Of a stretch of DNA of 64,000 bases, positions 36,001 through 49,392 are shown piece after piece. The stretch's first letter is position 1. Each line of letters starts with the position of its first letter. Both the position numbers and the translations under genes were made by a program. Below the pieces are notes generated by a model. It did no database searches. It was not told the origin of the DNA and saw only the letters and a program-made list of their open reading frames with translations. Origin of the DNA: Coturnix japonica (taxonomy: Eukaryota > Chordata > Aves > Galliformes > Phasianidae); contig NC_029516.1 of NCBI RefSeq assembly GCF_001577835.2, forward strand, positions 64,146,661 to 64,210,660, in the 5' to 3' direction.

Positions 36001-37158
36001 TGATGCTGAGCCTCCTGCTGCCAGTGAAAGCTTTTTATTTTAAGCAATGTTTTTTGCATTGCAATGCTGAAATGAAATGCTGCCAGCCTGAATGATGCAG
36101 TGTACTTGTGTCCTCTTCACCTCAGCTACATACTTACCTCTTCAGTACAAACTTTCTTTTTTTTTTTGTTCTAATTTCCACATAACACTTCACCTCCGGA
36201 GTAAACCCGCGAGAAGAAAGGTAGTAATCACACAACTGATGCTTGCCAGCACCTTCTCTGTGCAGCCTGCTGGGCTATAGATGCACTCTACAGAGCGCTT
36301 TGCAAGGCAAGGATCTATCCCTGAGTGCTTGTTATGCACTGCAGTCCCACTGTTCATTAAAAACTTTGTGCCAGCTGAGGATATCATTATTAGCACTAAT
36401 TGGTGTATAGCTCAGCCAGCTTCGCTTGACATGAGGATGCTCATCAGTCTTCGATGCTGAAGAATCTCTCTCTTTGAGAGTAACAGCACTTTGTGCAACT
36501 TTCCTTAGCCTCTCACACCTGCCAAATGCATTTGCAACATCATCAAAAAGCATCCCCTAACTTTTGGCCATCATAATAATATAGTACGAGTTCCAGAAGA
36601 GAAATTTGTTTTTCCTAAATAAGTTTCAGAAGAATGCTGCCACTCATGATGCACACTGTACTATTTTTAAAGATCACTTTCTAGAACAAATATCCCTGGG
36701 ACTTCAATGTGTGAACAGAGATCAATGTTTTACATACTGGAACAAGTTGTTTCAGCTATGCCTGTGTCTTGCCAAGAAACAGCAAAGCTAAATGAAAATG
36801 CTAGTACAAAAATGATAAGCATGAAAATAATAGCACAGAAAGGATAGCATTTCCTTTTCTTGCCAAACACTCATTTCTACTCCTGTGTGTTCTTTCCTGG
36901 TGATGGAGTCCTCAACAAATCTCATTTCTTCTTTACCACAGAAAAAGAGATTCAGTGAGATGGCATTCTTGTCCTGCATTCATATGTGACAAAAACTTAA
37001 CATAAGCAAACGGGACAAAAATTGTAATTTCAAGAGAATTTGTGTAACATATGAAAGATGGATGCACTTCAGTGTCTATAATTACAGGTCTCTTTCTGCC
37101 CATAATTACCTAATGTACTTGAAAGGCGGGAAAATCAGTACAGGGTGATGTTTTGAGT

Positions 37159-37182
37159 TTTTTGTTTGTTTGTTTGTTTTGG
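37159..37182. repeat. (TTTG)n microsatellite
   Basis: TTTTTTGTTTGTTTGTTTG-type run of about five tetramers. Confidence 0.85.
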
Positions 37183-39339
37183 TCAAAATATAATTGATGA
37201 TGGCTTCTTAAATAGGCTTTTGATTCATATTTTAAGTTTCAGAGCACTTCTCATGGCGACTGACTATAATTTACAGAAATGGATAACAGCAGGTCCTAGA
37301 AAGCAGGAACTGATTTTGACTTTAGCTTTCAGTTGGCAAGTTACCAATTACTTCTAAAAAAGCTTCGACCACTCTGTGTGGATGTACATACTGCTGGCCC
37401 TATGGCAGTATGAGATGGCAAGATAGCCTAGGTATCAGCTCTGTTCTGCTGACGTAACTCACTCTGCAGCACAACTTACAGGTCTGCTTTGAAGGGTTTT
37501 GATCATCTCAGATTTAATGAACTTCCTGAGCAGAGAATTTTATGTGCATATATTATTTAGCAGTAACACCCAATTGGCAGCAGACACAATAGATGCTGAT
37601 TGATGGGTTTACAAAGAAGTGTACTAACTACAAACTGTGCCCAAAATTCCCTCTCTTTGGCAAGAACTGATCAAACGTGAAGTAAAACAATGCAAATATC
37701 AAAGCACGTTCGTCAAATCTTGAATGAAAATCTAAATGAAATTCACCATGCAATGTATGAATATATGTATAGGCCTGGAGATTTTAGTGCAAAGCAAAAC
37801 ATTTATTTGCAAGTTTGGAGGCATGCTTCCTGCCTCAGCCTTTTTTCCTTAGTACTGAGAAACTTATCTAGCTTACAGCTTCCAAAGATAGTGTACAAAG
37901 GCTTCTAAAGCCACCATTAATTGCAGTAAGCAGATTTGCAAAATCCTTTCTCTTCTGCGCAAAGATCTTCATCAAGCCTCCAATTCAGCTACCTGGAAGA
38001 CTATTTGTTGTTATCTGATATTGCTGGAAACTCAGATGTCTTTATTGCTAGAATAAAAGTCAACAAATAAGAAACTGCTATCACGCACTAAAATGCAGGC
38101 ATGCAGACAGGATAAGGGATGTTAGAATGACACGTGGATGAGGTTCCCCTTAGGTTGTAAGGTGTGCTCAAGTTATTTGATCATAATTGTATTGGTTTGT
38201 GGATTTTTGGCAGAGTGACACAGGAGACTGTACTCAGCCTGTGCTCTCAGGAAGACCTCCTAGTAAGGTTTTCTAACTCACTGTTGCCCCTGCATTGCTG
38301 CCTGGTTTTAATAGGTTTCTCAGATTTTAAGTTACTGGGGAGTCAGTTCAGTTCTGTTCTACATTTGTGAAAATTCTTGCACAGTGAAGCCCAAAGCTTG
38401 CATTCCTACAGTGTATATAAAGGAGTAAAATGCTACAGCCCAGGGTTGATTAACAGCATCTAAAGAGCATGCAAAATTTCCCTTGTAGATTTGAGACTTT
38501 CCGAAAGAAGTTTCTGTCTAACCACTGTAACTTTCAGAGAATTTCTAAGGACTTCACACCTTCTTTTTAGTTTTTCCTGCTTTACTTTGCTTTTGCCTTT
38601 TCCAGATACAGTGGTTGTTCATAGTAATAAGCCCTAAGAGACAAGACAGCGTAATACTTCTGAAAATACAACAGATGCTTGTAATATCACTGCTCTCTCT
38701 GCAGGGATTTCTGTAAACTGATTTCCTGCCTCACTCAGCATGTTAACATCCAGGAGCAGAATATTGCTTGTTGAATTTATAATGGAGTGGGGCATTCCAA
38801 AAATTGATCCATGGGGCCATAGAAGTATAGAAATTCCAAACTATATGTCATCAAGCTGCCTTTTCTTTGCTGCTTCTCAAAGATAATTCAGTTTGCATTT
38901 ACAGGCTACTCTGAATAATCTTTACTCCATGCATCCTTAGCAAGAAACTGTCAAGAAGAATGATTATCTGCCAAGTACTGACATGTTTGGGAATATTCAG
39001 AATGAGGTTTAGCGTGTTACTCAAGTGAAGGATTTCTTTTGTCACCCTTGAAATATGCATTGTCACTTTGGCAGCCTCTGGGTCCAAGAAGGTGTGCAGT
39101 GCAACGAGACATGTAAGCGAACTTGAATCAGGCAGAACAGTGTGCATGATAAATGAGAAAAATAAGTCACCAGGAAAGCCTGGGATACCAGTAGGAGGGA
39201 CAGAAGGGACAGGAGGGACTCAGTCTTAGGTGAGCTGGGAAGATTGGGCTGATTTTATTTTCTTCTTCCTTTACAGATTTCTGGGTGCATGAAAGGGATT
39301 AGAGAGAAAATAAGTATGAAAAATATAGAAGCCCATGGG

Positions 39340-39365
39340 AAAACAAACAAACAAACAAACAAAAT
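39340..39365. repeat. (AAAC)n microsatellite
   Basis: AAAACAAACAAACAAACAAA run of about six tetramers. Confidence 0.9.
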
Positions 39366-42300
39366 AACCCCACTAAAGTCTTGGCTTCCAACATTCAGTT
39401 ATTTTATAGCATTATTTTGTCCTCTTCATCTCCTCAAACTTCCTGGTGCTAAATAGCACCAGTAGCAGTAGCAGTACCAGCTTCTATATTCACTTGTTAA
39501 TTGTCTGCTTATCCCACCCATACCTTAAGTACTTTATGAACACCATTCATCATGTGTTCAGCTTTTTCAAACACTCTGGACACTTTAAATCAATCCACAG
39601 ACAAACCCTTCCTCCTCTGCACCTCCTCATCTTACGAAGCCACAGCGCCCAGCAAGGCTTTTCTTTGCTCCTTATTTCTGGCACTGATGAACTGTAGATA
39701 TTATCCAGGTTATTATCTACAACTGCTTATCAGTCACATTCTTGAGTTCCCCATTGTCTCAGTTCCAGATTTACAAAATAATTAGACAGTCTGTCACCGC
39801 TTTGACCAACTTACAATATTTAGCTGTAAGTGTATATATTCCAATGGTCTATGAATACTTCTTGTCTTTTGAAACCTGTTGTTTGATTCTGAGGATAAAT
39901 CAGTTTAAAAGAATCATGCTGTAGGGCATTGCAGATGAGGTCCAAACTTGATGCTTGTGTTCTAATGTGCCCTCTTCATGGGATGCTGGAAACTCAAGAG
40001 GAGTGGAGTGTAGTGATGGGGCGTTGGTCAGCTTCTGAGTCTCAGCTTTGTCCTTTTGTATGATGTTTGCTGCCTAAGCACACTGATTTAAAAGTATGGT
40101 AATTCAACTTTCTAGAAATTTCTGGAGTGGCTCACATTTTCTCTACAACTGCCTCATCAAACCACTCCTAAATGATGCTTCTGCTCTCTCTAATTCTTGA
40201 GAGTACTGATTTTTCCTGCACCTCAACTCCTTTCTTTTCAGCTTGAGGATACGCAGTTAAAAAAACTAGTTCCGTATGCATAAGCATGTCCAGAAAGAAA
40301 TCCTATCAATACCACTGGGTAGCAATTTGTCTTTTTGAATTCTTTTTGGTGATGCCTTAAAGAATTTGCATGAATAGAAGACAGGTAGGCATTAAATGGT
40401 GATGAATGGATACCCTGGCTTGAACACGAAGCAGTAATCTCAGCCTGAGTGATGAAGCTGGGGTGTTAAATCGATTCCTATAGAACAGTAAGATGCGTGC
40501 TCCCAGGGTACCTCTTCAGCCCTGACTGATATTGCTGTTAAGGATGCATTTGCAGGGAAGTGTGGTGGATGTTTAGGACCTGCTTCAGTCAACACAGCCC
40601 CATAAGTTTCAATAGAACTCTGCCGAAATAAATGAAGGCCAAGTTTTTTACACCGCCATTTACAGCATGCGCTGTTTGGATGAAAGAGAATTGCAACTGT
40701 ACACTGGCTTTTAAAAATATTTTCACTCTTGAAAGAAGCCTGATTCACAAAGTATATGAACCATTGAATTATAAGGCAACAGATTTTATTCAGAACACTC
40801 TAAATATGCAAATTTATGGGAGGGGAAGCAATATTCTTATTCCTATTTAGGATGGGCTTGATAGACAGAAATAATTCTCTTGTCACTCGTTACAGAGAAG
40901 AATTATTAATTTTGCTTTGTCTGTGGAAAGGCAAAAGCCAGCAATCATGTTACAAAGTAGGTTGCATAAATTGCTTGACTATCAATGCCTCTCTCTCTAT
41001 CACATCTTATGAAGAAGAAAAGATTTCTTAATGGTGCCAGGTTCCATTATAACAGTAGCACAACATAGTTTTAATTGACGCACACCATGTCTTAGGAAAA
41101 TCACAGGCAAACACCCTGACCATTCAATTACCATATAAATAAGAATGCACGTATCTCCCCTCATATCAGCATCTTCCTTTTTTTGTTGTTGACAAAAATA
41201 TGTTAATGGGTAAAAGCAGCTTTTCATTTGAATAATGACTTAATGCTTCTGTGAATTTCAGATGGTGGATTAAGCCCTTTCTTTAAAAGTTTGCAATTTC
41301 CCTATAGTTCACCAGCTGTCTTTGCTCAAGGGAAAAGAAAATAAAGGCAAATGAGTGGCTTCAAACCTCAGCACCTGCTTGGGTGATGCTGTGGTTATAT
41401 ATCTGTATAGGGAAATGAAGCACACAAGTCCTTTGCTGTCTTTCATCCAAATACCTATCATGGATGTGATACAGGAAAAAGAGAAGTAACGTGCTTTATG
41501 GTGTAGGCTAATTTTCTGCTTCATGTCTAGCCAAGAGGAGCTTATTTTGCATGTACATGCTTCAGGTTTACAAGATTTCCAAGGAAACATGTTACTACTT
41601 TCTTCTGATCTTATGAAAAAAGAGGAAAGAGGAAAGGAATTACATGCAGGGCAGTTAGCTCAAAATTCAAACCAGTGTTGCTGCTCAAGTCACTTTCCTA
41701 TTTAAGGAAATAAAATAAAGGCAACACTATGCTCCCCACACCTCATTTCTGAAGTAATTTAACCTTGCACACTGAATGCTTAGTAGGAGTTTTGAGCATT
41801 CCAGGGAGGGTTAGAAGGTGCTTTGTGGCTGAGCCTTGTCTGAGTGGAGCATCAAATCTGAAATTAAACATTGCAGTATACAGTAAGTAGCACAGGGCTC
41901 TGTGAGTGGTCATCAGATTAAATCCACTGTTAAGGTTGCAGTCCTGAGTCAGCTGTAAACAAGAAAGCTTCCACTAGATGGAAGGCTCTTCTTTCTGCTT
42001 TCTCCTCATCTCTTTACTAACTGAGACTCAGACCTGAAATCCACTGTGCTCTGATTGTACACCCGTGTCACTTGGGAAAGCACTTACACTCACTGACAAC
42101 TCACTTTGCAAGGGCCAACTGATTTTCAGAAGGTGTACTTAGCACATCTGCGTGAAAAATCCAATCTGTTAATTATTAGCTCCAAATGATGTCAATATAT
42201 ATGCAGGTTGAAAACACTGGGCCTTGCAGAACAGTGATTTGTTCCTCTCAAGTGAATTCCTTAATGAGTCTATCCCTCTGATCATTGGAATAAGAATCTA

Positions 42301-45300
42301 TGTTCTTTTGTCTCGCTAGGGAGGAAAATAATTTACATTGCGGTATGTGTTAGGAATGGTGCAGATGAAGGAAGGTGTAAGCAGATACCTATACTTGTAT
42401 TTGCTGCTGTAGGATTTGCTGTGTTTCTCTCCTGAGGACTGTTATTGTAATAGTTGCTCTATAGTACAAGGACATCTTTCTTTACTTTAGCTAATCAAAG
42501 GGCTCCTTCCCAGGTCTGTCCTGGCTGTGGCATAGGATTTAGCTTACTCATCATCTTTAACAAACAGCAAAAAACAAAACAAAACAAAAAAAAAGGGCAG
42601 GATTCAAACAAACGCAATATTTATATGTATATATCTATGTCTGTTAAATTTCAATTTAGGTTATTTTTATACTAGTTCTGAATTTTTGGTCCACTTAAAA
42701 TGTACCTGTGTTTTTAATTTCATACATCTTACTCTAAAAAGCGAAACAAGATAATCCATGATAGCATACACAGAAGATGCAGCCTAATAAATACAAGTCA
42801 ACAGAAGCCATATGGAACATGAATATGATTGCCTTGCTTTGCTGCCCATTATCATCTTGGTCTAGTTCCATATGGTCACTGAGCTCTGTTTACATGACTT
42901 TGATGTGTAGGCATCTATGTCATTGGAATTGTTAACCAATTAATAAAAATCTATGGCCATATGTGCTGATACTACTGTTTGCTGTTTTATTTGCATTGGA
43001 AACTGATTTGGGAAGAACTTCATTCTCAGTTCTGTTCTGATGATAATGTCCTTTTAAACAGAGATTCTGCTCATGGTTGAACTTCTAATTTGTGGTTAGA
43101 GAGCTCTTGATTCAAATTGATGTAAAGCTCTTGGTAAAAATTCAGATCCAAGCTGTTAATGACCTGAAAAATCCAGATCTTCATGGTTCATAACTTGGGA
43201 ACAAATTCTGATTAATGAATGCATGTCCGAAAGTAAAGTGTAAGTCATCACCATACATATAATTTAGGAAGGCGTTAAATACAAAGTAGAAGAAACTCAT
43301 AGGATTCTGAACAAGTGCTGAAGAAATTGATAAAACAAATCTGGTTTCAAGATCATTGAAAAAAAACTGGAATGGGTTAAATATCACATGTTGGTTGATG
43401 ACCAGCTCTTTCACTGATGCCATTAAAATCTTCACAAGAGGTAGATTTTGTCATGTTCTCCCACAGAAAAAATTGGGCAACTGTTTTGATGTATCAGGTT
43501 CACATAGAGAGTCAGAGCCTTGGCTGGGTGGACCAATGCGCTTCTTACAGAAGTTTTATGGTTGCAGAGCAAATTTTACATAAAAATCGATATCTATGAT
43601 CTTCATCGGCTGTTATTTGTCTCTTCATTCCAGGAATTTTCAGAGCCCTGCTCACTTCACTTTTTGTTTACATTATTTACTAAAACAGCAAATGTATTTG
43701 TACAGCAGCGGTTCAGCAGTATTTGTGGGTCATCCAGCACTACTTTTGCAGTTATTCTATGCATCATAATATTCCATGCATGATTTGCCAGAATAAATAG
43801 TTTTACTGCTTAATTCAGTAACGCTAACTCAGCAACTTAGAATTTGGCCCTCACTAGCATTTATCTCCTATAAAAAGGAATGATACTGAAAAGAGCCTGT
43901 GAAATCACCAAACTGCAATCACCATAGCTCACTAGTGCTAATTACCATGGAATTTCCTGTTTGAGGAAATCCAACTGTGAGTTCATAAACATGCGTGAAA
44001 GCAAATGGAGAGGAAAAACAAAATTCAGACAACTCTTCAGTCACTTAAACGTTGCTTTCAAATTGCAGCTTTCTTTTTGCATTCCATTCTGTTCTGCAGC
44101 AATGAAAGGCTCTGAGAAAGCTGCAGGAAGGGGGGAAGTACGAAAGAAACAAGACCTGAAAACAAGCAGTTACTTTTCTTTTAATGACGTGTATTTTATT
44201 TTTACTCTAAGTGATATAATGGGAATTTCTTCTCACTTTTTAAATGATGTTTTTTGCTTTATTACTCTTACAGTAGCGCTGCACTGCCATTGTAGAAAGT
44301 GCAGATAAATACAAAGATTACTGCTGAATATGGAATTTGTGTATTTATGTTGCATTCATTGTGGTAACTGACACAATACACATTATAAATAGCAAACAAT
44401 AAGAGATACAGTACCCTGTATTAAGTTATGTTTTGTTGTTGTTGGAAAGCTCTCATTTGCAACAGTCTCTAAAGGAAATTTTAACAATAATGAATTATAT
44501 TCCTTAAGTGAACTTGTATATAAATTTTAGATTTACAGATGATAAATAACATATATTTTGTTCTTGTTCACACGAATTAAAAGGCTGGGGTACATATATG
44601 CATTTAAGAGTCACAGTGGTTACATTCACCCTTATCGTACTCCCTTATTTTGAAGAAAAAAAAGACTGTATGACATAGTAAGTGTAGCCTGGTAAGATGT
44701 CAGAGCATTTCTCAAAAACATAACTTTGCTGGCTTTGTTGATCTTTCCTTCTGTTGGCATTAAGTCAGATGCCCTCAGGGCTGAGATTTATCTTAGGGAT
44801 TCACAGTGCAAACCTGTTACATTTTGAAAGAAAACTGAGGATGTCCTTTACCAAGTAAAACCCTGTAGTCTGATATTACAACAATATATCATCACTCAAA
44901 TTTGCTTGCTCTGATGAAACTAATTCTACACTTTGCTTTAGATCCTGGCTACAGAATATTGATCACCTACCAGTGCAGTTAAATCAACACAAGTGATATA
45001 CACCTTGCAAAGACATTTAGCCAGGAGGAGATGATGAACAACTGAGTTAACACTAAAGTCTTCCAGTGATTATTCTATAATCCTTGCAGTTATCACTGCT
45101 CTGATTTGAACTCTGCTTCTCAGAAGATCTCAGGGACTGGAAGTTCCCCTCTTCCAAATTTCTAGATAATCTTTTCTAAAATTGAGCTCAGACTCAGAGG
45201 TGGGTGCCCATCTGATGTTCTTTCTAAACATCCTATTTACTCAAACACACAAAAGGACTTAGAGGAGAATACATACATGTCTGTATTTGCCTTCCTCCCA

Positions 45301-45889
45301 TCCTGTTTGCACTACAGTTCTAAGGAATTAAACATCACTCTCAGCAAGGACCTCACTGTGGTTTTTACCATCTGGAAGAAAGGAGCCTGAAGTCTCATGT
45401 CAGTTGGGAAGTAACTTAGGAAGTGTAAAGTCCATGGAAAGAGATCTCTTAGAACAAAGTAATGCAAGAGAAATAACTCTCTTTGGGCTCTTACCCATGA
45501 ACTTCACTTCCACACCACATTTTGAGACAGCAGTCAGATACAATTGGACACAAGCAAAATGATTTGCTTTAAAATAATAAGTTTTATTCCACATCTATTA
45601 ATTGGAAGTGTTCAGAAAGAAGAAACTAGAAGCATTGGTTTTCAGCTGCTCTTTTGTGGTTACAGACAAAATGTAATGCATTTGAAACATATGCAAAGTA
45701 ATCTTAGGGCATTCAGGTTGCATGCATAAATCCACAAAGGCATGATGGTAAATAAATCTGGGCACCATGCAATTTGAATGAAAGGTTTTGCAAAAGAGGC
45801 CTCTGAGGCTGTCTTTGAAGCAAAAAACATATATAACATTTGGCTTTTTCAGCCTGAGGAGTAAGTCCAAAATCAATCACAAAAGCACA

Positions 45890-46570
45890 CTGCGCTTTAA
45901 TTTCAGGTCAGACCTAGAGGACACAACAGCTCAGGAAAGACTTGGAAAAATCTGGAGACTTTTGGGGGGACCTGGTGAGAAAACAAAGTGATCGAAGCAA
46001 CTACAGGCTCTTTTATCTGACCTTATTAGTACACAAAGCTTTAGAACGAATGAAAAACTAATTAAAGATGTGGAGGTAAACACAAAACTTGTTAAAATGC
46101 AAAAGGACTCCACCAAGGAAAGAATATACCAGACTAAGCCCATATCTTTCTCTGATAAATCATTTTTTCAAACAATGAAAATACAGTAGATCAAATCTAT
46201 CTGGACTTCAGTAAAACATTAGAGAGGATGCCATGCGAGAAAATATTAATTAAGATGAAGAGATGTGGATGAATGTAAGAAATGAAAAGTAAGGACAATA
46301 GTGTGAGCTGAAAGGGAAGCTCTGGATGGAAGCATGTTGCTATTGCAGTTCCATAGGGACCGATCTCAGAACTAATCTTAGTTAAAATTTTATTAGTGAC
46401 CTTGGCGCGAAAACCAATGAACGCTAATGAAATTTGCTGATGACATAAAGCCAAGACCTGCTGTTACAACAGAGAAGGACTGAAATACCCCGTGGAAAGA
46501 ATCCTAGGAATCTGTGGATAGGAGAAAGAAATGATGCACAGTCTAATGGCAGAAATACAAAATTGCACAC
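45890..46570 (+). mobile_element. Ancient CR1-group LINE, reverse-transcriptase region
   Basis: Plus-strand decayed RT. GATCAAATCTATCTGGACTT, followed by CAGTAAA, reads as DQIYLDFSK, the CR1/L3 motif before the AFD block. GAAATTTGCTGATGACATAA is the KFADD catalytic block, here followed by a T instead of the usual lysine. Upstream, AACTACAGGCTC corresponds to the NYRPVSL-type segment. Many stops and frame changes make it much older than the other CR1 copies. No 3' tail is visible. Confidence 0.75.
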
Positions 46571-47283
46571 TTAGCAGAAGTTCACATTAATTTTAATTGT
46601 GTGGGGTGATTACTGAGAGGCAGATATGAGTTCACAGCGAGCTGCTTTTTGTTTGGAAATGTGGCGGAAGGGACATGCAGTGCAGCGGTAGCCATAGGGG
46701 GATGCTGCTTTGGCTGTACCCAGCCTCTCCTCTACAGTGGCAGCAAGGAAGGGGAGTCTGGCAGCATTTTCCTGGAATCATGGAAGCATCTGGAAAGTTG
46801 TGACTCAGTAAAGTGGTGTCTTGGTGCCTCTTTTTGTGTCTTTTTTTTTTCTCCTATGATTTATTTCAGCTCACTTCCTAAACCCCACCCTCTTTCTGGC
46901 AATTACCACTTCTCATCATGAGTACGAGGAAGCACTTTGGAAACAGAACATCTCAGGCAAAACTTGGACAGTTTAAGCTTAAGTATTTTATCTTTATTAG
47001 GATACTAATGGTACTTTGGCATCTTAATGGCATAGGGATGTCTGGGTAGCCTGGAGGAGCTACAAGTGTAATACACTAGTGAAAAAGCTATGTGAAAAGT
47101 TATGTGTCAGCCATTTGTAGGGTGTATGTATTTGTTTAGGCTGTGACATCACACTGTGCAGTTGTCACCTGTTCACTCCCCTGATGGATGGAGTAAAGCC
47201 ACCACACAGGCCTTGCACAAGGGCTGCACTTAGCTTTTCTGCTGTAGATCACTAAGTGAACTACAGAGGGTGGTTTTGCCAAT
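46571..47283. other. Spacer without recognised gene
   Basis: About 700 bp with no recognised element. The frame at 46649-46921 has no family features. Confidence 0.5.
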
Positions 47284-47765
47284 AGAATCACAGAATAGCT
47301 CAGGTTGGAAAAGACCACAAAGATCAAGTTCACCCACAGCCTAACCATACTACCCTAACAAACCTCCACTACAACATGACCCTGAGCACATCCAAATGGT
47401 TTTTAAACACATCCAGGGATGGTGACTCAACTACCTCCCCAGGGAGGCTATTCCAGCGCTTAACAACCCTTTCTATAAAGAAGTTTTTCCTGATATCCAA
47501 CCTAAACCTCCCCTGTTGCAACCTGAGGCCATTTTCCCTCATCCTGTCACCAGTAAGAAGAGACCAACCCTGCTCTTGCTGCAATCATCTTTCAGGTATC
47601 TGAATACAGCAATAAGGTCCCCTCTCCCCTCAGCCTCCTTCTCCCCAGATGAAACATCCTCAGTTCCTTTAGTTGATCCTCACAGGACATATTCTCCAAT
47701 CCTTTCGCAAGCCTTGTTGCCCTTCTGTGGACGTTCACTGCTCCGTACTGTATTCAGGTGGCAAC
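47284..47765 (-). mobile_element. CR1 LINE, 3' part
   Basis: Minus-strand CR1 starting AGAATCACAGAATAGCTCAG. Read on minus, the frame at 47369-47584 shows the CR1 C-terminus ([20 protein letters not shown], then [18 protein letters not shown]), largely intact. It is fairly young and lies about 250 bp upstream of the CpG island. Confidence 0.93.
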
Positions 47766-47899
47766 TCTCAAAAACTCAATATCTGATTTTTCTTTCCTCC
47801 TCAACAATAGAGGCATTAAAATGAGATTAATTTCCATACCTTGCTTTTGCATCCGGTTTTATTCTCCTACTCCCCTCAGGACTAATTCAGTTAAACTCT

Positions 47900-48030
47900 A
47901 GGCTATGTGACTGTGGAGATGGGATGGTGAGTGACCCTGCGGGGCAGCAGCAACCTCAGGCCTCTTGCCAAGTCCTGCAACAAGAAGAGAAAGCGAAAGT
48001 CCAGGGCGAATCTGAGACTTTCCAGTACCT
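47900..48030. promoter_or_regulatory. Upstream shore of the CpG island
   Basis: Composition changes here from AT-rich to GC-rich, with the first CpGs and a CCTGCGGGGCAGCAGC stretch. No TATA box was seen. Confidence 0.4.
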
Positions 48031-48440
48031 CTACCTACCCCTCGGCCAGACTGGCTCTAAGTCGCCTCGGGCAGACTCTCTCCCCGCACGCCTCCGCGTG
48101 GCCCGCTGCCGGCCTCCCCCACCCTGAGTGCCTGAGGTGAGGGCGACCGCCTCGAGCATCACCTCCTCCAGGGGGCTGGACGCTCCGTGCCCCGGATCCG
48201 GCCTCGCTCCTCCTCCGGCCGCCCGCAGGTGAGGCCGGCCCCGGGGCGGTGCTGCTGTTGCTGCCGCTGCCGCCGCCCGCCCGCTCGCCTCGTCCCGGCC
48301 TGGAGAAGCACCTGTGGTGCCCGCCGGCCCCACCGCCTCCGCCAGGTACGTGAGGCCGGCACAGCCGCCCGGGCTCGCCGGTTTTGCGGGCAGAGAGGCT
48401 GCGAGCTGCGGCCCCGCCTGGCTCCAGTCCTCGGGAGTCT
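48030..48440 (+). promoter_or_regulatory. CpG island, probable promoter and first exon of the next gene
   Basis: Dense CpGs over about 400 bp (CCTCCGCGTGGCCCGC, GGCCGCCCGCAGG, CTGCCGCTGCCGCCGCCC) in otherwise CpG-poor DNA. Three strong plus-strand donors lie in it: CCTGAG|GTGAGG near 48135, CCGCAG|GTGAGG at 48229 and CGCCAG|GTACGT at 48346. This suggests alternative first exons, with transcription to the right. No coding frame matches a family I know. By mammalian gene order the next gene after PRR5 is ARHGAP8, so this may be its 5' UTR exon, but no ARHGAP8 coding exon was found before the window end. It could instead be a lncRNA promoter or drive minus-strand transcription. Confidence 0.65.
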
Positions 48441-48687
48441 ACTCTTGTTTTCCCCGGGAAGGGCAAAAGCAGCTGGGAGTCTCCGGGAGGGAGAGGGCTG
48501 TTCGCTGTAAGGGTCCGTGGAGAGCTCTGTGAAGCCTCATGTGGGTAAGTGTGTGTTTAACCAATCCCTGGGGAAGCGCTGACTTGGAGCCAGCCTGAAG
48601 TGGAGGTATGAGCACATCCCTTTCACAGGGTTCTTTCATTTTTACAGCTCTCACTATCATAGGGTTTAAAGGTCACAATGAGGGAAG

Positions 48688-48727
48688 GGGGTTATGCCCT
48701 AACCTCCAGTGGGGTTATGCCCTAACC
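48688..48727. repeat. Short tandem duplication
   Basis: GGGGTTATGCCCTAACC occurs twice with a 6-bp spacer (TCCAGT). Confidence 0.9.
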
Positions 48728-49204
48728 AGCAATATATGAGGCTGTTGGCTCATTTGTCCCAGCACTGAGCCCTGTGGCTGTTTACACAGGGATATGACTC
48801 AGTTTGGGAGGATTCTGTACTTCCAGAATGTGTTGTCTGATGGTTGGTGGGTGGCTTTGTGCTCTCGTGGTCATGCCTGCTGGTTTTGTGGGAGGACCAA
48901 ACGTTCTGCATGTGAGACCTGCTTCAAACCTGAAGCTCACGTTGCTGTAAAACGTCACTGGGAAAGGGGAAAGGGCTGGTAAGATTGTAGCGTCAGATGG
49001 TTGTCTGGATACTGCTGTGGTATACTGTGGGTATAGAAGCCTGCAACACTGTAACTAGAAGCCACAAAATCTCATACAGGATGTCTCTAACTGTATATGC
49101 TGCATTTTTAGGGTTTTCTTTCCTCCTCATGCTATCAGCCAATTGAAAAACTGATTCTTCTTCATTGCTACCATAAAATGTGTATGATTTGTTTGATTTT
49201 TCAG

Positions 49205-49392
49205 TGTCGCAGCGTATTTTTCTCTGAAACCATAAAGGCTGCAGCCTTGAGTGACCAAAAAACACGATATGCCGTTAAGATCTGTATCATTGTGCATCTG
49301 CACAAGGGGCTTGTCCGTGAAACTTCCATTCTGACCTGTCCAGCTGTCCCAGTTGGTGGTGCTGCCACTTTATTTCCTGGTAGGATTTGCAG
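49205..49392 (+). other. Exon-like segment, probably non-coding or 5' UTR
   Basis: A T-rich acceptor (GTTTGATTTTTCAG) and a TTTGCAG|GTAGGA donor bound 188 bp that are open in one frame but without an in-frame ATG. The reading frame (starting CRSVFFSETIKAAALSDQ) resembles nothing I know. It lies about 860 bp after the last CpG-island donor, on the same strand, so it could be exon 2 of that transcript. Confidence 0.3.

Larger units (their letters stand above)
33007..45889. other. AT-rich gene-poor region
   Basis: Nearly 13 kb with no recognisable exon, CpG island, RNA gene or CR1 copy. Simple repeats: T-run 34483-34500, (TTTG)n at 37159-37182, (AAAC)n at 39340-39365, (AAAAC)n at 42566-42594. 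The low CR1 density contrasts with the rest of the window. The longest frames (34849-35253 minus, 43961-44308 plus) are low-complexity or unlike any family I know. Confidence 0.5.

Noticed and set aside
42811-42880. Inverted CCATATGGAAC / GTTCCATATGG pair
   Set aside because: Only 11 bp each and 45 bp apart in AT-rich DNA, and CCATATGG is too short to be a CArG box.
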